A DNA stretch of 64,000 nt, from contig NC_092577.1 in the NCBI RefSeq assembly GCF_037975245.1, positions 24,859,398-24,923,397 of the forward strand, in the 5' to 3' direction. Below, in pieces: positions 61,901 through 64,000 of this stretch. The position numbers and the translations under genes were made by a program. The notes beneath the pieces are model-generated. The model saw only the letters and a program-made list of their open reading frames with translations. It was not told where the DNA came from and ran no database searches. Origin of the DNA: Apostichopus japonicus (taxonomy: Eukaryota; Echinodermata; Holothuroidea; Aspidochirotida; Stichopodidae). The stretch's first letter is position 1, and each line of letters starts with the position of its first letter.

Positions 61901-63825
61901 TGGGAAACTACAAGCAATCTGTTTTCTTTGAAGTGGATGCAACATTATTTCGTTGCCTCAATCACAACACAAAACTGTAATTAATTAAACCAACTGGTAC
62001 TTGCAATAATCTGAGCAAACATTGAGAATTTTACCTATGTCAACCAATTGGCAGCAGTAATCCATGTTTGTCATACTAACAAAGAAAAGTGCCATCTGAC
62101 AAAATTGTAAATCCAATCAAACTAATGCTCATTTGTGTTTAAAAACTTTTATCATCTCTTGATCTGCATGCTCATGTAACAGTTATGACTTGAACCTTCT
62201 TAATCTTTATTTTACCTATGGGATGAGTTTAATCACAAGAGTGGGAATGAGCACAAATCTTAAAATACAGGTGAACATTATCTCCATTGTATCAGGTTGA
62301 ATAAATGCAGTGGCTCTTTCTTTTCTTTTTACGTTGAGCAGATCCTGACATTTTTACGCCTCCAGCTGTGCCTACACCGCAAGAACCAGAACCACCAACC
62401 ACCCCCACAAATGCAGTCACTTTGGTTTCTCCTAGAAGGGCTTCACAAAGCAACACGCAAGAAAGTAGGTTTATAAGGCAACATCAGTTGCTCTCACGGT
62501 TTTCTAAGATGCTTATTCCAAAGAGTACAACGTTCAAAGCAGGATTGTGCTTAATTTGGAAACAATTTATGAAATGACAATCTGAAATTAAGCACAACTA
62601 ATAATCTTTTTTATCACAACCACCTTTTGTAGATGTACTTTATGTGGAAGTTTCTGGAATTTGTTCTGAAATGCTATGTTGAAACTACTCTACCTCTTAA
62701 ACAGATTTCCAGTTAACTGTACTCATGAAACTGGATACCATAATTGAAAACCAGAAGGAAGGGCTGTCACTGCTGCGGACCCTGGCTAGCAATCGGCATG
62801 TTGCTTCTGATGAAATAATGTCGGAGGACATATTTGAAGAAAAAATGACAACAGTTCAACAGATGAATGAACTGTCTGAAAAACTAAAAGAAGAAAACTA
62901 CAAGAAGAAATTGGTAACCTTAAACCTAAATTTATTACGAGTTACATTTAAAGAAATATTAGAAGAACTAATGAGCTACCAGAAAGTAAAATGAACCTGG
63001 TTATACAAACTTTTACCAGAAACAAACAGCTGGCTATGATAGTCCTGTGCCTACGTAAAAGGAGGAAACTAATTCATCAGTAATTTCTTCAATAATAAGA
63101 CTGACCTCACACACCATCATTTTCACCATGCACCGGAATAACAAGAAATGGAAATGAGTTAATTAAATTGTCAGAAGCTTGATGCATACTCTGAAAATTG
63201 TGTTTATATTGTTCTTGATGGATATAAGCATTTTCACGTTTGCTTGTTCTTGTATTTTGCGCTTTGCAACAGGTAAATTTCCTTAGTGCACTGGGAGGAT
63301 ACCGTGTTGGTGACACCGTGAGAATAATCATGAAAAATGTTGGGACTAATGCATTGTGGTCCAGGTACAGCATGAAGGGTAGACGGGGAAAGCTGCCTTT
63401 TCAGAGCCTTCAGCTGTTTAGAGTCATCATAAGTAAGTATTATCAAACTTCCTACAAAGATATAAATGTAAAGCATCCTCACCATGTATTGAGAGTCATG
63501 GTCAGTAATATAAGACAGATCAAAGTATAACGGATAATCAGTGTGTCAAATGTGAGGGCAATGTGTATTAACCTTTAAACTTTCCTTTCATACTTAGTTT
63601 AACCGCATTTTTGTTAGGTATGGAGCAAAAGGTTTACCCATATAATTGATACAAACAAAATCAAACAATGTAAATAATGATAATACGTACATATATTTCA
63701 TTGAATGATTTCTTGCAGAAGCCTGTCTACGGTCCCACAAAGGTACATCTGTGTCTCTTGTAGAGAGAGAAGTTGCAGAGACATTGAAGCATGCCCCCAA
63801 CAAACCTGGAGGTTCTAATTTCACG
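55950..63825 (+). CDS. DUF4806-type protein, nine exons in phase, 3' end outside the window
   Basis: Exons: 55950-56033, 56246-56357, 57856-58002, 58443-58553, 61506-61571, 62342-62464, 62705-62913, 63273-63432, 63719-63825. Every boundary has AG/GT and every junction keeps phase, giving 373 codons without a stop. Exon 1 starts ATG with FAVVEFVAEGSVEVV; exon 2 has HCYWPR..., PERWSKHKVRVFRFV; exon 3 has NKAQKLSRLAEETSNIDSEG. The middle is Ser/Pro-rich and likely disordered (PPAVPTPQEPEPPTTP). Exon 7 encodes a long coiled coil (KLDTIIENQKEGLSLLRTL ... MNELSEKLKEENYKKK). Exons 8-9 hold FLSALGGYRVGDTVRIIM and MKGRRGKLPFQSLQLF, matching my memory of DUF4806 in repeat-linked animal proteins. The function is unknown; it may help a transposase. 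Its last exon lies past 64000. Confidence 0.78.
56780..57655 (+). repeat. 300-bp tandem repeat with tRNA-like B box and hairpin end
   Basis: GCCCCGCCCACTCATTAATATTCAT recurs at 56871, 57170 and 57473 (period ~300), with GGGATCGTCTACTCATGATGGG, CTTTCCTCTTGTACCACC and the rest repeating in register. Before the array, GGTTAGGGGTTCGACTCC (56813-56830) resembles a Pol III B box as in tRNA-derived SINEs. After it come a CA microsatellite and GATTCCTT..11 nt..AAGGAATC (57624-57650), a perfect 8-bp hairpin. It lies in intron 2 of the DUF4806-type gene. Confidence 0.75.
58554..60477. other. Intron 4 of the DUF4806-type gene, left part
   Basis: AT-rich intronic sequence without further exons that I can support. 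Contains a TA microsatellite at 59760-59776. Confidence 0.4.
60478..60930. mobile_element. hAT-like MITE, 453 bp
   Basis: The ends CAGTGTTACCAGCG (60478) and CGCTGGCAACACTG (ending 60930) are inverted repeats with one mismatch. CAGTGTTGCCA-type ends are typical of hAT elements. The adjacent 8-mers CAACTAAC and ACTCTAAC agree at five positions, a weak target duplication. Internally, AAAACGCTA words occur near both ends. No coding capacity. It is in intron 4 of the DUF4806-type gene. Confidence 0.6.
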
Positions 63826-64000
63826 GTAATCTTTGGGTACAAACTTTAGAGAAGGGGGAATGTTTATATCCATGTCTGAAATGGCTTGGAAGTAATAATG
63901 CTCTATGACAAGTTCAACTACACTACAAAAGCAAATTATGTACAGGCAATTGGGTAAAGAAAAATTAGGGGTTCTTGTTGCAAACAACAAAAGAAAATCC

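Overview
This is eukaryotic, animal-type genomic DNA. It has intron-split genes with GT/AG junctions, long AT-rich non-coding stretches, and a very high density of transposable elements. The repeat content (Tx1-like and L2/CR1-like LINEs, a Ty3/Gypsy element, a DDE transposon linked to a HECT ligase, ACGTT minisatellites, AGGTCA-rich introns, TAGGCCTA-rich spacers) suggests a marine invertebrate. An echinoderm is my best guess, possibly a holothurian, but this rests on general resemblance only. No conserved single-copy host gene is recognisable.

Layout. 1-14.9 kb is a graveyard of decayed elements: a palindromic AT-rich repeat, a DUF3987-like P-loop ATPase pseudogene (2.0-4.1 kb), a 5'-truncated Tx1-like LINE (7.06-8.95 kb, minus), a decayed Cys-rich transposase-like gene (9.6-10.6 kb, minus) and a 5'-truncated non-LTR RT (10.9-12.7 kb, minus). 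14905-38053 is one large DNA transposon, the main discovery: about 0.5 kb AT-rich terminal inverted repeats starting TATGGCGCGAG, flanked by the 6-bp target duplication GGCAAG. It holds two convergent genes. One is a multi-exon HECT E3 ubiquitin ligase (plus strand, 15.5-26.5 kb). The other is a DD34E integrase-like transposase (minus strand, 36.0-28.4 kb). The transposase is broken by stop codons, an internal deletion, an L2/CR1-like 3' fragment (33.7-34.2 kb) and a 4.9-kb Tx1-like LINE (28709-33602) that landed in the codons for Ile-Asn-Arg-Ser-Leu and duplicated 15 bp.

38-40.5 kb holds a decayed coding remnant and an ACGTT-rich 120-bp minisatellite. 40542-49051 is a young Ty3/Gypsy-like LTR retrotransposon on the minus strand, with near-identical LTRs, a 4-bp duplication, PBS, PPT, gag and pol; gag has one in-frame stop. 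49.5-50.0 kb has a duplicated promoter/first-exon-like module. 53.6-55.7 kb is an EnSpm/CACTA-like transposase gene with one frameshift. It is followed on the same strand by a DUF4806-type gene (55950-63825 and on past the window) whose nine exons all join in phase. That gene's introns hold a 300-bp tandem repeat with a tRNA-like B box and a hAT-like MITE.

How they fit together: in the 23-kb transposon, the transposase would act on the long TIRs and the HECT protein would be an element-encoded accessory (ubiquitin ligase). In the 53-64 kb region a transposase and a DUF4806 protein form a second two-gene unit. Most enzymes seen here are disabled; the DUF4806 gene and the Gypsy pol look best preserved.
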